A stretch of DNA of 64,000 bases, taken from assembly GCA_029224185.1 (NCBI GenBank), contig CM055205.1:9257588-9321587 (forward strand), given 5' to 3'. The notes beneath the pieces were generated by a model. It did not search any database. It was given only the letters and a program-made list of their open reading frames with translations, and had not been told where the DNA came from. Positions 12,253 to 25,510 of this stretch are shown here, one piece after another. The DNA comes from Karalla daura. Lineage: Eukaryota > Chordata > Actinopteri > Chaetodontiformes > Leiognathidae. The position numbers and the translations under genes are program-made. Numbering within the stretch: position 1 is the first letter of the stretch; the number at the start of each line of letters is the position of its first letter.

Positions 12253-15125
12253 GCGGAGTAGCAATGGTTGTGATAGCGATGTAAGAGCTTTACCGTGTGG
12301 GAACCATAAATCTCCTGAATGTCAGCCTGAAGGGCTGCCAGGTCTCACTTAACCAGTTCAGAGAAGCACTGAAACTTCAGTTAGCCTTACAGACAAAATT
12401 GAGTTATTTGAATTTAAGTCACAGCTTGTGGGTTTTTTCCAGTGACCTCCATGTAGAGTGTTCCAGCTCACTTCTTTGTCTTTCCTAATGTTCTTCATGT
12501 AATGTTCTTCAATTGTTCTGTGAGGCACCGGCTAGTTTGGTAAAGTTGGACTGTGCTAAATTCCACATGTTCGTGAAATCTTCCGTTAACATCGCTGATA
12601 GGCGTGAGATAGATGTTTGCGTATTTAAAAATACAGGTCTAAGAGTCTTGTCACAATTTTGTCAATGAGTTTTTTTTTATTTTACAGGATGGATCTTGAG
12701 ACCATAAATGAAAACAATTCAAGCACTGACTACAATTTACACACTATATACAGATATATGCGCACAGAGCCACATTCAGCTTCAGCTTTCAAGAGATTTA
12801 ATAAAAGTATTTCAAATACAATGTAATACTATCTCAGGTTAAAAAACACATTGGCCCTGTGCAACTGATTTCGCCCTAAATAATGCCAATGAGACCGCAT
12901 ACTTACACAATCATTCAACACAAACTCAAGGCACCTTGTTAGGACAATGACGGAGATCATAATCTGTTACAAAGTCGCTCTCCTATAAATATATACAATA
13001 TATCCCAAAAAGAAAAGCAAAACCCCTCAAGTGTCCATATACTATACTTTGGTCCTTTGATTGACTTTAGATTTTGGTCTGTTTTACTCTGCTGAGCTGT
13101 CGCGTCACCTGGGAATGTACGATATGAGAAAATCTTGGGTTTAATAGTGCTTAGAGACCAACAAAGGCGTTACGCACCCTGTGTAGGGCGTAGCCAGGTG
13201 ACTTATGTAAGGAGGCATGGCCCTGGGCCAGCACTGCATTTTTCCCCATTATCAATGATGACTAAGGTCACTTGTAAAAAAAACATTTTTTACAGTGATT
13301 GAGAACAACTCAAAATAACATATTTACATTACACCATGAGCCTGGAAAGTCCCCCTCTCTGACATGTTACTTGACATTCCCAACCCTGAGACCGAGGCGC
13401 ATGCCTTAATCTATAAGGTACAATACACTCTGCAGATGCTAAAGTTCACTACATGCTCTACTCTACTCTGACACTATCCTGCTGCTACCTGACATTGTAA
13501 TTAAACAATAAAAGCACATTTTCTCACTTTCTGACTCAGATCTGATCACATTCTTCAGTCTCTGTAATAAGACGCACAACCATGAATATTCACCCTTCAT
13601 CTGTTTTCCATCTTATTCTGTTCCTTATCTTCATATTCTCATATTTTTCTGTCCTAGGCCAATAATGGAGCCCTCTAGTGTTCATAATGCCTTTTGACGG
13701 ACTATTTGGCACACAGTGAATCCAAAAGTATATTTATCTCCCAATCAGTTTAAGACAAGTCTCAGCTTCAGAGAGGCAAGATCCAAATCTCTGGGCGTTG
13801 CAACTCTGCAGGTTTTTTCCTGAGAAGCCAGATACTGCTACCGGACTATCCAAATTCACAACTCACTCATTCACAAATGAAACCCAACCAAATCATGATA
13901 CAGATGAATGCAAAAGCACAGACTGGAGGTAATCAAAGTCTAGCCTGTAGGCAAGGCAATCAGCAGCTCCTACAGAATATCCAGACCTGCTGTGATAACT
14001 GTCGACGTGTCGTACATAAGTACAAGCAAAGTCTGTGTGACCTCAGTCTTCTAAGTTTAACAGATGGTCAGTTGAATCCTAATGTCCTCCATTAGGATTC
14101 AACTGAACATATGAAGAAACACAAATCAATGGCTCTACACAAGTGCAGTCATACACCACAGTGTTTTTACTACTGACATGAATCCATGTTTTTGCTTTCT
14201 CTTTGGTGCATTATGCACTGTTGTTCTCTTATCCTCCCAAGCACCCCCAGTCACGTTTGTACAAGCTCATTTATACCTTTTTCCTTTCTGGTGAAACACA
14301 AGCCAATGAACCAGCAGGCAAGCAGTAACAATCTTCTTTCCCTCAGTCACCATATAAGGTGAAAGTGTTATCAGGTCTTGGCAAATGGGCACATTCCAGC
14401 TTCAATTACTTTTGGTCATTTTCAGCATTTAATATATTGTCTTTTCAAGTTTTATTACTTTGTGTGAAAATCCAGGAAAGGCTGCAGCATGGAGGCACAC
14501 AGAGGTACTGTTGTAGCACTGTTGGCACCTATGAGTCAACTTTTGATCGTCTTGCATAAATAGTTTCCAGAGAAAAGGTCACTCCACCGTGTTGCATTAG
14601 CCCAGGTTGTTCCCCATCTATGAACAAGACAACAGAGATAAAAGTGAATGCAACAAAGTATATGATCCAGCCATCCAGTTTTTCCTTCTAGTCTTAAGGA
14701 CATTTCAAATGAATTTACATATCCAGTACATACATAATTACACCAGAATATACTATACAATACACATTAGAAGTCAAATATTCAGTCATTGTTTCAGATA
14801 GCCTCAAATATGTAGCTCAGTTACATAAAAGTTGTGAAAAACTGTCCTAACTAAATACATTTACATACAGTTTATGCATATTAGACTGGACAAACCCATG
14901 AAATTCAAGATATCTTTCTATGAAAAAGAGAAACAACGTGACTGTTTTGTGTCTGAGTTTGTTCAGTCACATTTTCCTTAAACTAGTTCAAACTGTCCCA
15001 GTAAACTGCTGCATCAGATCAACTCGAACAATGCAGCCAGAACAATGACTCTGCCTTTCATATTCTAATTTAAAACAGCTTTCTGCTTCCACTTATAAAC
15101 CCCTTTCCCATCCCCACTCCAAACA
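12253..15125. other. Convergent 3' region of syce1 (+) and fam83h (-)
   Basis: No coding exon is seen. On the minus strand this reads as the fam83h 3' UTR, with a candidate poly(A) signal at 12676-12681 (TTTATT on the plus strand). On the plus strand AATAAA at 12800-12805 could end syce1, so the two transcripts may overlap by about 0.1 kb. A hairpin-forming inverted repeat lies at 14069-14105 and is listed separately. Confidence 0.5.
14069..14105. repeat. Perfect 16-bp inverted repeat with 5-nt loop
   Basis: CAGTTGAATCCTAATG (14069-14084) is followed by tcctc and then its exact reverse complement (14090-14105). Pairing continues outward a few more bases with single mismatches. It lies in the presumed fam83h 3' UTR, where it would form a strong stem-loop in the RNA. 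It is too short for an ordinary microRNA precursor. Confidence 0.9.
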
Positions 15126-18100
15126 TCATCCACAGAGTGAGGTTACCTCAAAGCGGCTGTAGACCTTCTTCTCCTTCCTCAGACTCTCTATCCTCTTCAG
15201 CAGGCCCTCTCGCTCCTGGGTGGTGCCCGCCGGCCGCAGGAACCGATTCCTCTTCAGGGAGTTGTGTTTCTCCTGCCCCTTGTCTGCAGCGTCGCCCTCT
15301 TTGTCGCCCCCCGCCTCCTCTCGCTCCTGCCGGTTCTTCTGGCTGTTGGCCGAGATCTGCTCCAGGATGACCTTGGTGTCATCCCGTAGGTTGCTGCTGA
15401 ACAGGACGGAGCTGCCCGGGCCCTGGTGTCGAGACGAGCCCGACAGACCGGTCTTGTGATTGGCTGTGGTTTGGTCAGTAGTGGTAGATCCTGTATCTTT
15501 ATCAGATGAGCTGTGCTTTTTGCTTGACTCTCCAGTGTTCCCTATGACTGTGCTCATGCCCCGGTCTTCCACGGAGGACTTCTTTTCCTTGTCCTTGGGC
15601 CCGAGGAATCCCTTTAACCTCTGCGTCTGCTTCTTCAGGAAGTCGAGCGTCTTACCCTCACCCTTGCTCTCGCCCAGCGTGTTAATGGACGTGTTAGACC
15701 CCATCACTTTTTGCTGTCCCTCGTCCCTCGACATCGTCGAGGAGCTGTGGGAGCGGCTCTTCTTTAGCTCGCTCTTCTCTGCGTCCGTAGCATCGGTGGT
15801 CAGCATCTCCTCGTCACAGGAGATGCGGCGAGGATTCAGTCCTCTGAACTTCACCGGCTCCCTCCTGAAGATCTTGGGTGAAGGAAGCGGCTTCAGAGAC
15901 TTGAATATGTCCCTCTTTTGGCCCTCCGTTGAGCTGTCCTCTTTTACAGGCTGAGTGGTGTCCGTCAGCTTCAGGTGGCTTACAGGGGGCTTGGCGGAGC
16001 TCAGGGGTGGTTTCGCAGAGCTAAACGACGGTTTACGTGTGAGTTCTGCCAGTTTTGCAGCGATGTCTGGCTTCTTTGGTTCACTTTCCGTGGAACTGAC
16101 AGAGACCGTTGGGATCTTGGGAGTGGCGAGGGGAGGTTTATCAGAAATGTCTGGCTTTTTTTCGGCAGGCTCTGGCTCTTTCAGCGACGAATCGGTCCCC
16201 ATTTTTGAAGCTTTTCTCTTTGCCGCCAGATCATTGAAATACTGCAGTCGGTTGGCTGGGTCATTCATGTTCAGAGACGACGATGCTGCGACCTCAAACT
16301 TCTTGATAGCTGCGGCCACGCTGACCTCTTCATTCATTTTTTTAGGCTCCTCAGTTGTTTTGATCTCATCCTTTGGTGGAAGCTTCTTCTCTTCTCGCTT
16401 TGGCTCTACCTCTTGTTCTTCTTTCAACGTCTCCTTCTCTTTCTCCTCGGCCTTTTTTCTCCATTCAAATGGCTCACGAGATAGCGACCTCCGCTTTTCT
16501 AGAATCTGAGCCACAATCGAGGAAGTGCGCCCTGTGTCTAACTGCTCGTCTTCCTCCGTGGCTGGTTTCAGGCCGAGGCCGCCGCTGTGCATCTCCCCCT
16601 TGGAGGATGAGAAAATGAGTGAGGAGCGCAGGCGAGAGCTGCGCTGAAGGAGCGGGTTGACACGGGAGCGGAATGATTCGTGTTTGGACAGGAAAAGATC
16701 CGGAGCCTCTTTTACCTCCGCATCCACACCCACCTCCCTTGCTGCGCCCTTCTCTCTATCCCTTTCCTTTCCCATCTCTGCATCCCTTTTCTCTGGCGCA
16801 TAGGGCTTTAAGTCTCTGCCTGACGGAAGTGCATCCGTAGTTTTTGTTGCTGCAGACTCTCTGCTGGTGCTCTCAGGTAACAAGGGTTTTCCAAAGCGTG
16901 GCCGGAGGATATCTGGCCTGGGTTTCGGGGGAACATTCAGAGATTCATTTATGTCAATGCGAGAGGAGGAGTTCTCTGTAGCGGTCAGAGGCTGAGGTGG
17001 TGGAGGGTCTTCAAATGCATCGGGCCCCATAGGTTGTGCCAAACCATCTTCTCCACCCTCTTCATAAGCGCTAAGATAAGAGTGGATCCGCCAGCTCCTC
17101 AGGCCTTGCCTCGCGTCGTCGTCTTCGTTATTCTCTTTAGCTGGCTGTTTGGGGAACTGCTTCTTCTCCTGTGGGTGCTGCTGTGTGGTTGGGCTCTGAC
17201 AGGTGAATGCCTGACCTATGCTTGGCCTCTTGTGGGAAGCAGCTCCTCCGTACCTCCCTGCTAACGGTGGCGCATGATGCCCCTCGTGTCCTCTCAAATC
17301 CTCAGATGAGAAGTAGTCTTGGCCATAGTTTCCAGGCGGGGGTTCCTGGTCTGAGCGAAAGCTTGACTCTGAATGCTGGTCGAGTGCAAGCTGCGAACCT
17401 CGAAGTCTGTCATAGTGTCCGTGGCCAGAGTCCGGCCCAGGTCCTCGACTGTAGTAATGGCTGCTTTGGGTCTGTTCCCTGTGAATAAAACACAATGGTT
17501 CATATTTGTTCATCACATGTAAAACTGTGCACACAGGCAGAAGGCTTTAAGCAAGAAGTACCTCTGGAAGTCGGTCTCATCCAGATTGTTCATGACCCTG
17601 TGTTTCATGTATTGCCTTGAAGACGAGTAGGTTTCCTGGGTTCCCTCGGCATAGCTGTGCCTCTTGAAGCCACTCGTCTCTACCTGCCTGGAGACTATGG
17701 ACCTCCCCTGCTCCAGGTACGACTGCTGCATACGAAACTGCTGCTGGGAGTACTTCCCAATAGTAATTCCTGCCCCGGGCTCAAGGGTGTGTCGGAATGG
17801 GTCATTCCTCCGGAAAGAGAGTCCAAGGTTACGGTCAGCATCTCCGTAAGGGAAGCCAGAGGTAATCTCAGGCTGCCTGCGGTAACCTATGGGGTTTCGC
17901 ATGGACTGGGTCCTCTTCAAACCGAACTGGCTGCTAAAGTAGCTGCTGGTGCTGCTGGTGTCAGACACAGCGAGCGCACCATCTGACGGGTCAATGACCA
18001 GAGGCTCTGACTGAGCGAAGAGAATACGAAACTCTTCATCGAAGGTGGCAACCAGCTCCCCAAGGAAGAGGTGTGCGATGCATCGGTGGATCTTCTCATA

Positions 18101-20018
18101 GGACCACATGAAACTGTAAGACATTTGGAAACAGCAGCGGAGACGGTTAAAGTGCACTTGCGAATTGAAAGAAACAGTCCCTTAGAAACTTCGTCAAGTG
18201 AAATAAAATCTCACCTGTAGTTTCCACTGAGTACAGCTCTGCAGTCAGCCATCAGAAAGCGATCTTTCACTTGCCCCTTAAATGACTTCCCAGTGCGGGA
18301 ATAATAGGTTATTCCTGCCACTGTCCTGACCCGCATCATCTGTAAAACAAAAGTTCAATCGTGTTACAGACACAAGCCTCAGTGGGACTCCAGTATCACA
18401 AATAATTCATGACGCAACGGAGTTCATGTCCAGCACAGGTAAACTCACAGGAACGAGGTCCAAGTTGACTTTGCAGTTGATGACCATGGAGACAAAGAGA
18501 TGAGCATCCTGCTCATCCAACAGGATGTAAACGGGAACATGGCGTGCAGCTGCATCCAGGAGGTCGGCAAAAATGTCAACGTCTGTGAAGTTGTCCATCA
18601 CTACGGCAATAACCTAGACAAGGAGAGGAAAGGCAAAGCAATAGGTCAAGGCAATGTTTTTTAAGTCGACCCTGATATTTGCCAGGCAAGTTAGTTATTC
18701 CATAATGTGAAGGAACTTTGACTTCAATGAATATGCTCTCAAAAAAGTTAGGTCGTGCAAAGTTGAGCTGTACAAAATTAAGTAGGCAGATTGGTTTAGA
18801 TTGCTAAAAGGCTTCTCCTCATACACTGGAAATTGAATTTGAAGTTAGGGCTGACTTATACATTACAGAGAGTGCAGAGGAATTAAATATTGAATTAAAA
18901 CAGTAGGAAATTAATGTGCATAACACAATGAGTAATGTTTCAACATTAAGAAATAAGAGACAAAATTTGCATTTAACTCCACTGTGTTAACAGCTGAGCC
19001 TTGGTTGAACATACCACAGAAGTATGGAATGATGAATGACACCTGTCCTGTCTGTTTTCTAATCGCATGCTGCAATCTTACTTTGTGCTTCACGAGTCCC
19101 CTGAGTCACTTGCTAGGAGGCAGTCATGCACTCTGGGAAAACCAACACCGACAGGTCTGGCTACTTGTGACATTTAGCATCTTGGCATCTGCAGTTTGTG
19201 TTAATTGCATTTTTATTGTTTCGCCAGAGGGCATCCGTAAAAGGAGTGGCGACAGCACAGCCAGTTAAAAAAAGCAATCATAAATAAAGACTGCATTATT
19301 AATCATGTATCATAATGCACACACCCTCATTATTGGCTGCCCTATTAAACCACAAACACTCATTTTTCTGTTTTCTGTTTTTAGGTCAGCCATGAGGAAG
19401 TAGCGCATATGCGCTGAACCGAAAGCAAACCAACTTATCTCCTTGTTTGCCATGGCTGCCTTTTTTTTGCTTACCAGGCGAGCATTCTTGATGAGCCTCC
19501 TGGCCTGCTCCTTGATGCTTGGCATGTCTGGGTCGGAGGGGTTCACGAGAGTGGTGACCTCGGTGGGCCCCAGGAAGCTCTGCTGTGGCAGCGGCCAGCC
19601 CAGGTCCAGCCCCGGGGCAGCCAGGTCTGACTGCACCGGCCAGTAGGTGTCCGAGGAGCCATCGGGCTCATTGCCTCCCTCGTGGTACGTCAGCTCCAGG
19701 ACACTAGAGCTCCGCTTCGGTACCTGGATCACCGACCTGATGAAGTCCATTTCTGGCTGTGCCAGGAAACTGACCACATCTGAGGCCTGGAGGAATTCAT
19801 GGTATCCCTGGAGTGACAGGAGAGAGGTTGTTATAAACCATGCATGTCAACGACATATATTCATCTACACACAAAGTAGAAATCTGCAGTCATACCTGTA
19901 TGTCCTTTTCTATCAGAGCATCGATAGCCATACGGTACTCCTCGCGGTAATGCGGGGGCAGGTAGTTGGGATCCAGGGGGTTATCACCAACCGAAGAACT
20001 CTGCGAACGGTGTGCCAT
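15126..20018 (-). CDS. fam83h: FAM83H, CK1-anchoring protein, six coding exons
   Basis: In transcript order the exons are 20018-19896, 19807-19475, 18613-18449, 18339-18215, 18113-17562 and 17478-15126. They total 3,651 nt (1,216 aa), all GT-AG and in phase; human FAM83H is about 1,180 aa. The start MAHRSQSSSVGDNPLDPNYL matches the FAM83H N-terminus. Residues 1-~290 form the DUF1669 domain, a phospholipase-D-like fold without the active HKD pair; landmarks are YWPVQSDLAAPGLDLGWPLP, MDNFTDVDIFADLLDAAARH, VPVYILLDEQ, and SFMWSYEKIHR then FDEEFRILFAQSEP. The F-x-x-x-F residues F273 and F277 correspond to the CK1-binding motif known in this family. The last exon encodes ~780 residues of charged, Ser-rich disordered tail ending RKEKKVYSRFEVTSLCG. 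FAM83H anchors CK1 to keratin filaments; human truncations cause amelogenesis imperfecta. A possible donor (GAG|GTAACC at about 15147) means the last seven residues could be replaced in another isoform. Confidence 0.96.
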
Positions 20019-23000
20019 GGCTGTACAAAGGTGTGGGGTCAAAAGTCGGATAGAGGATTAAGGAGGAGAGGGAACCTATGAAAAAAATCAGAATGAAAGA
20101 AATGTTTAATTTTAGGTAATCATTATTCAGTCAATATTAATATCAGTTCGATCCCATAGAAAACAAAATGGCACACAGGTGCACACAGTTAAATTGCTCC
20201 AGTAGCAGATACTGACAGACACCACACCTTCGTCTGTGATATACAATACTCATAATTCAATGACAAGATCCTTTGGGCGGTGAAAGCAGGAAGACTTTGT
20301 TTCTGGATATGCAAGTAGACAAATTACCTTTAACCTCCAGCACAAAGCATCAATTGTTGCAGAATTAAAGGTTGTGTAGGAAGTTTTAACGTGTGCACGT
20401 TTGTTATTAACACGCCTTTACCAGCATGCCATGCTACACACTTTATAGTGAATCAGACATTCACACTTGTCCACACACACATACACGTTTTTTACATTAC
20501 AAACACAAGTCCTCAATCAGGGAGAGAAAGACACAGATTCCTCTTTGAATCTGCATTGATTAGGCCTTGTTTTGTGTATTTTAAACCAGGATGAACAGAT
20601 CAAGCTTTCATGAGCTAAAATTAACTGCTGACAACTTATTAAATGATTTTACTTGGGAGGTGATAAAGAGTATTTCAGAGTCCTGTGTAGTTTGCTGTAA
20701 ACTGTTTTCATTGCAAGACTGTAATTAGAAGTTCACATGACTTAGCTCTTGTTGCTGGAATCACACACCGTGCTGAATCGCCCGTTTCGTCTCACAGAAG
20801 CATAGTATTAAGCTACAGAGTTTCTTGCTCCTGACCGCACAGGTAATTAGCCGAAATTCAATCTGGCTTGTGAGAAAACTGAACATTGAGGTAAGAATGG
20901 AGAAGAACTGCAGCATAGAGCGACTGCATACGGAGAGAGTGAAGTGATAGAAGATGGGAGGTTGAAGGATGAGGAATGAAAGGCATGAGAAGCTGCTAAG
21001 ACAGGTTTACTGATCTAAATTTTCATTGACGTACGTCATGCTTCAAGGTGCTACTCCTTCCTGCTCAGTCTGAAAAAAACAGCAAATTAGCGCAGAGGGG
21101 CACATTGAGTCAGCTGTTGACTCTAAGTGACTTAGACTTAATTGGAGGAAGTGAATGGATGATTGTAGCCTGAGAGTTTGTGAATGTGCGGCTGTATGAA
21201 TGTGGAGGCGGGCATGGAGAGTGTTAGAACTCATTTGGCAGCCCAGTGTTCACATAATTCACATATGAATGAGTTGATTCACGATCCAAAACTGTTCTCT
21301 CACTCCAACACCACAAAACCCCAGCCGGCAAAGACATATGTGAAATAACTACAACTACTCCTGATAAGTTCCTCCAAGACCTGCATCACTCAAAAAGATG
21401 AGTTTCTTCCTACATTTCACTCATTATCTGCCAGTTATCTCAAGTTACACAGTCAGTTCAGTCCAGCTTGTTTCATATTCTTTGTCATCATAATCGAGCA
21501 CCTGATTATGAACTTGTGGAGTCTGCCCCTTTAACAAACAGTAAAACATCACTGACTCTGGAAGCTTTGTGTTTGGCATCGGATGAAAGCGGACAAAGAT
21601 TGCGGGCCTGAGTCCAAGCCACAACATAGTTTTGTACCATCACTCGAGGCAGTCAGAAGACCCCCAGCTTGACATTTGATGTCGTCCTGACAGCTGCACA
21701 CATGATGGCTCAGCTCATGGTAGAGATGTGGTCAGATGTGGTACGATGGTGAAACCCAGAACTGCACATTGGTTCCCTCTGTGCGTGGCAGCATGTGGTC
21801 AAAACAAGAAGTGTTTTTTGACTGTGTGGATACATCACCATGGAAATGTACAGCCAAAGGAAATATAGTCGATTGACAGCCAGGGCGCATGATCAGGGCA
21901 TGTGCATACATGTGCGTGTATGTGTAATGCAGGGTCTTTGTAGGTGAACTGGAAGGTTGCTCCTGCTTTGGAGATGTGTGTGTATGTGTGCGTCTGACGT
22001 GTTTTCTGTAAACTTCCAGCCTCTTTTAGAAGCCAGCGGTGATCGTGAAGGGCCCAAGTCCCAACCCACAATCACTGGGAGAAGTCGGTTTATTCAGAGA
22101 CCCGGTGAGTCACCAGGGAGCCCTGCCTGACCCAGCCTGCAGATAACTTGCAACTGATGACTGTGGTGATTCATCTGCAGGCAAAATGGCTGACATCCTG
22201 TTTCCTCGCTGTGTTCTCGCCATAGAAGCCTGGCCTTTGCGGCGTGGCGTTCTCATAAAAGATTTCCAGTAGGCAGTAAGGCCGTACCCATGGAATCGTT
22301 TTATACCGGCCAAGTTTCTATAAGAACCATTCGCCTGTTCCTTAACTCAAAGGAAGCCCCAGGCTTTGTTGTATGCGGACCTAAACTTTGCTGAGGCAGC
22401 AGCACGTGTAAGCCTATAAAAGCAATAAACCTGAGGGACGAACACCTGCCTGCTCTCTTCTACATGACCCAACTTGAGATAATATATTTACGGGAACCAA
22501 AAGCAAATCAATTCAAGAAGATCCCGCTTCCGTTCTTAAGTCATTAACGTTGTTATTACCAACGTTAATTACTGCTGTTATGTTTGGTGTCATAACTAGA
22601 CAGTTTTCTTTACTGGTTTACTGCCAGAATGACAGACATGAATGAAGATTGCAAATTGTCTATCTATCTATCTATAGACGCTGTGTGTCCTTAGGCAAAG
22701 AAGCACATGGACTTGGATTTAATCGGTTGTGAAATGCTTGATGCTGTGCACTTTTGCTTCAGCACTTAATTAAATCAAAATGGCCGACAAATAAAAAGCT
22801 CCACTCTGGAGCGAACACAAGTTGATACGAGCAAAGCGGGCGATGCTCACACCGGTTTCTCCTCCACCTTCCCGTCCTCTGGGTCAGAGCAGCATGTAGG
22901 ACACATGACAACGTGTCTCCAGCTCACCTGGCCAACTGGGATGTTCAAACAAATACTGCTGATCCGTTTGTCCCTATGGCAACAACAGCGGGCGTAAAAC

Positions 23001-24894
23001 TGTCGATAGAGACGTGCGATAAGAGAGATCTCTTTTACTCTCTCTCTCCCTCTGCTCCCCCTTTAGTTCCATAGCTTGCATAAGGATGAGCCTGCCCTAA
23101 ATGTACCATGAACAAAACCAGTTTGAAACACTAAACCACCGCAGGGTGGGCAGGCAGCAACCGACTGCAATTCCTTGAGGCTGATAAACCCAATTTCCAA
23201 ACGTACTCAGCGCTTGCTCACTGAGCTTGTAAATGGTCTGCATTCCTGCATGAACGCCGACATGAAAATCGAGAGAGAAATAGAGTGAAGTTAGGTCACT
23301 TGAGGCAGGGAGAGAAACGACCTGTTTCAACATGCAAATCTGACAAAATAAGCCTCGGGAGACACAAAGTACCGAGCAGAATCTCTGAGAAGTATCTCAC
23401 TTTCTCCTCGCACTCGCATCGGAACACACCTCGCTAAGCAAACACCACAATTGATCCTACATACCTCTCGGGTCAGTTCAATTTGTGCCATCACTCGCTT
23501 GTGTGAATGGAACAAGAAAACAATACCCAGAAAACAGGTTCAGAGGGATGAGCCAGTAATCTCCTGTTGCTCCTGTCACAGGCCTTCAATGCCACTTTTG
23601 TCAGATGAAAACACACACACACACAGATGAGGGCAAACACCGAGACTCTGCTTGTCTCTCGTCATCATCACACCTCGGCACAACTGTTGACTTTCTGCAA
23701 CAGAGGCAGGCAGCTCGGGGGTCAGACAGACTTACAGCGTGCTGCATAGTATGTGAGAACGCATGGTGCCTGACGCGGTAGCGCTGCAAGAAAAACAGGT
23801 CCTCTGAGATCCTAGTCGTCTGTTCCAACCGCCTTATGTCTGCGGTCACCTCAAGTGGAAAACCCAATAATAACAGCTTCAAAAAAAAAAAACCTCTCCG
23901 CTCTGCCTCATCTCTGCGCCAGAAGCACAATGTCGCTCCCACACGACTCTCGGGCCGTTCGCAAACAGACAATAACCCCTTGTGACACATACAATGCAAA
24001 CAGGGCCGTGAATGGGATGCAGCCCCGGCCATATGGCTAGTGTGACAGGATGAAATGTAATAATGAGAAGCACGCAAGCACAGTGCTGCCACAGAGAAGC
24101 TGGCACTACAAACTTTTTCCCCCTCAAATTATAACCACATGTCGGGCTATTCCTATCCAGTGAGTCACTTTGAATGAGCTGAGTCAAAGGTGAAGGTTTG
24201 CACAAAAGTGTAAGGGCTTGTTTGGATGAAAGCTGCCAAATAGAACTTATCAGTGCCTGCGTGTGGAGGCGTTGGTGGGTAGGTCTGTAGGTGGAGCCTA
24301 TAGATCTATAAATCACTTTGAGAAGATATGCAGTGGACGTCTCCTCTACTCTACAGACACCGCTCTGTGATTATACAACCCCGGATCTTGTATTTTCTCA
24401 CAGCTTCTCTAGAAATGAGAAGGATGTCGGGTCAGCCCTAATGACATGACTTGAAATGCATACATCACATTGTGCAGCCAAGTCGGGCTTGTAAAAGAGT
24501 CTCTTTCCTTCAAAGCATTATTTACAACCTGTAGATCCCCACAATGCCAGTGCAGCGAAAGCTCTTCTTAGCAGCGACATAGAAGAGAAGAGAAGAAAAA
24601 AGAATGGCTTCTTTTCTTCTTTCTTTCTTTCTTTGTTTGAAATACTTCTGACAGCGCCAGCCAACACAGGCCTGTCTGTGTAAGACTGTAACAACAAAAC
24701 TCTCCAGGTGTGTGCAAAGCACAGCAGCTACTGTACCTCACTCTGTAAACTCACTGCTGAGGGAAGAGACCAAGTCACAATTTTCCACTTTTATTATTCC
24801 ACTCCTCTAGGGTAGAACATAATAGAATGGAATGGAAATACAGATAGAAAACAAAGAATACAATGAAATTGGGTATGCAATACCACTTGATCAC

Positions 24895-24936
24895 AATAGA
24901 ATAGAATAGAATAGAATAGAATAGAATAGAATAGAA
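24895..24936. repeat. AATAG pentanucleotide microsatellite
   Basis: About eight head-to-tail copies of AATAG. Looser variants (aatagaatggaatgg) occur just upstream near 24822. Confidence 0.9.
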
Positions 24937-24944
24937 CAGGCTGT

Positions 24945-25510
24945 GTGTCACAGTGGCTTTTGGCTTGTCTGCCCTCTCAAAGCTCGCCTGCCTACCCTAC
25001 CTCCCAACTTTGCGGCACAGTTGGCTCTCTGAACCGACGCTGCTCCGTCCGACGTGCGTCCACTTCACACGGTGCGTCCCATTCCTCGGATCGAGCAGGA
25101 CCTCCGCATGGAAAAAGCGCCTCCCCTGCCCGGGGCACTGCACAGCAGACGACCAGGCCCGGGCTGACTGCTCGGCACTGCGCGGGGTGAGGAGCCTCCT
25201 GTGCGGGGCTCGGATCGGTAAATGAGGAAGCGTCGGGACCGCTCCTGAGAGGCAGGGCTTTCCCACCGGCGAGACTCCTCCCAGACTCCGCCGATCATCG
25301 GGAGCGCACTGACCATTGGAAGACCGCTCCCCGTGGCGTATTTCAAAAGTGTCGTGCCCGCTTGGAAATTGGTGCCTCGTCCAGTGGCCAGGACGCAGTT
25401 TTTCCAGACTTTCCCCACATAGTCGCTCTTCTCCTCCCGCAGGCCTGCTGGGGGAAGGCAGCAGCCATTTTACCTCCAGGGCTTCATCGTCTTTGTAACT
25501 TTGTGCCTCC
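24945..25510. promoter_or_regulatory. CpG-rich block, candidate distal promoter of fam83h
   Basis: After thousands of bases of AT-rich sequence this block is suddenly GC-rich with many CpGs (for example ccgtccgacgtgcgtcc, cactgcgcggggtgag). No coding exon fits. It lies about 5 kb upstream of the fam83h start codon in the right order for a promoter or 5' untranslated first exon on the minus strand. Strand and role are inferred from position only. Confidence 0.35.

Noticed and set aside
15460..16509. Plus-strand frames of 164 and 184 aa
   Set aside because: They are antisense to the fam83h last exon and Ser/Phe-rich only as a mirror of Lys/Glu/Ser-rich coding sequence.
23601..24316. Minus-strand frames of 163 and 145 aa
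   Set aside because: No splice signals, no homology that I recognise, and composition like the surrounding non-coding DNA.
24945..25418. Several frames of 75-117 aa in the CpG-rich block
   Set aside because: GC-rich sequence has few stop codons in any frame; all six frames are similarly open, so there is no evidence for coding.
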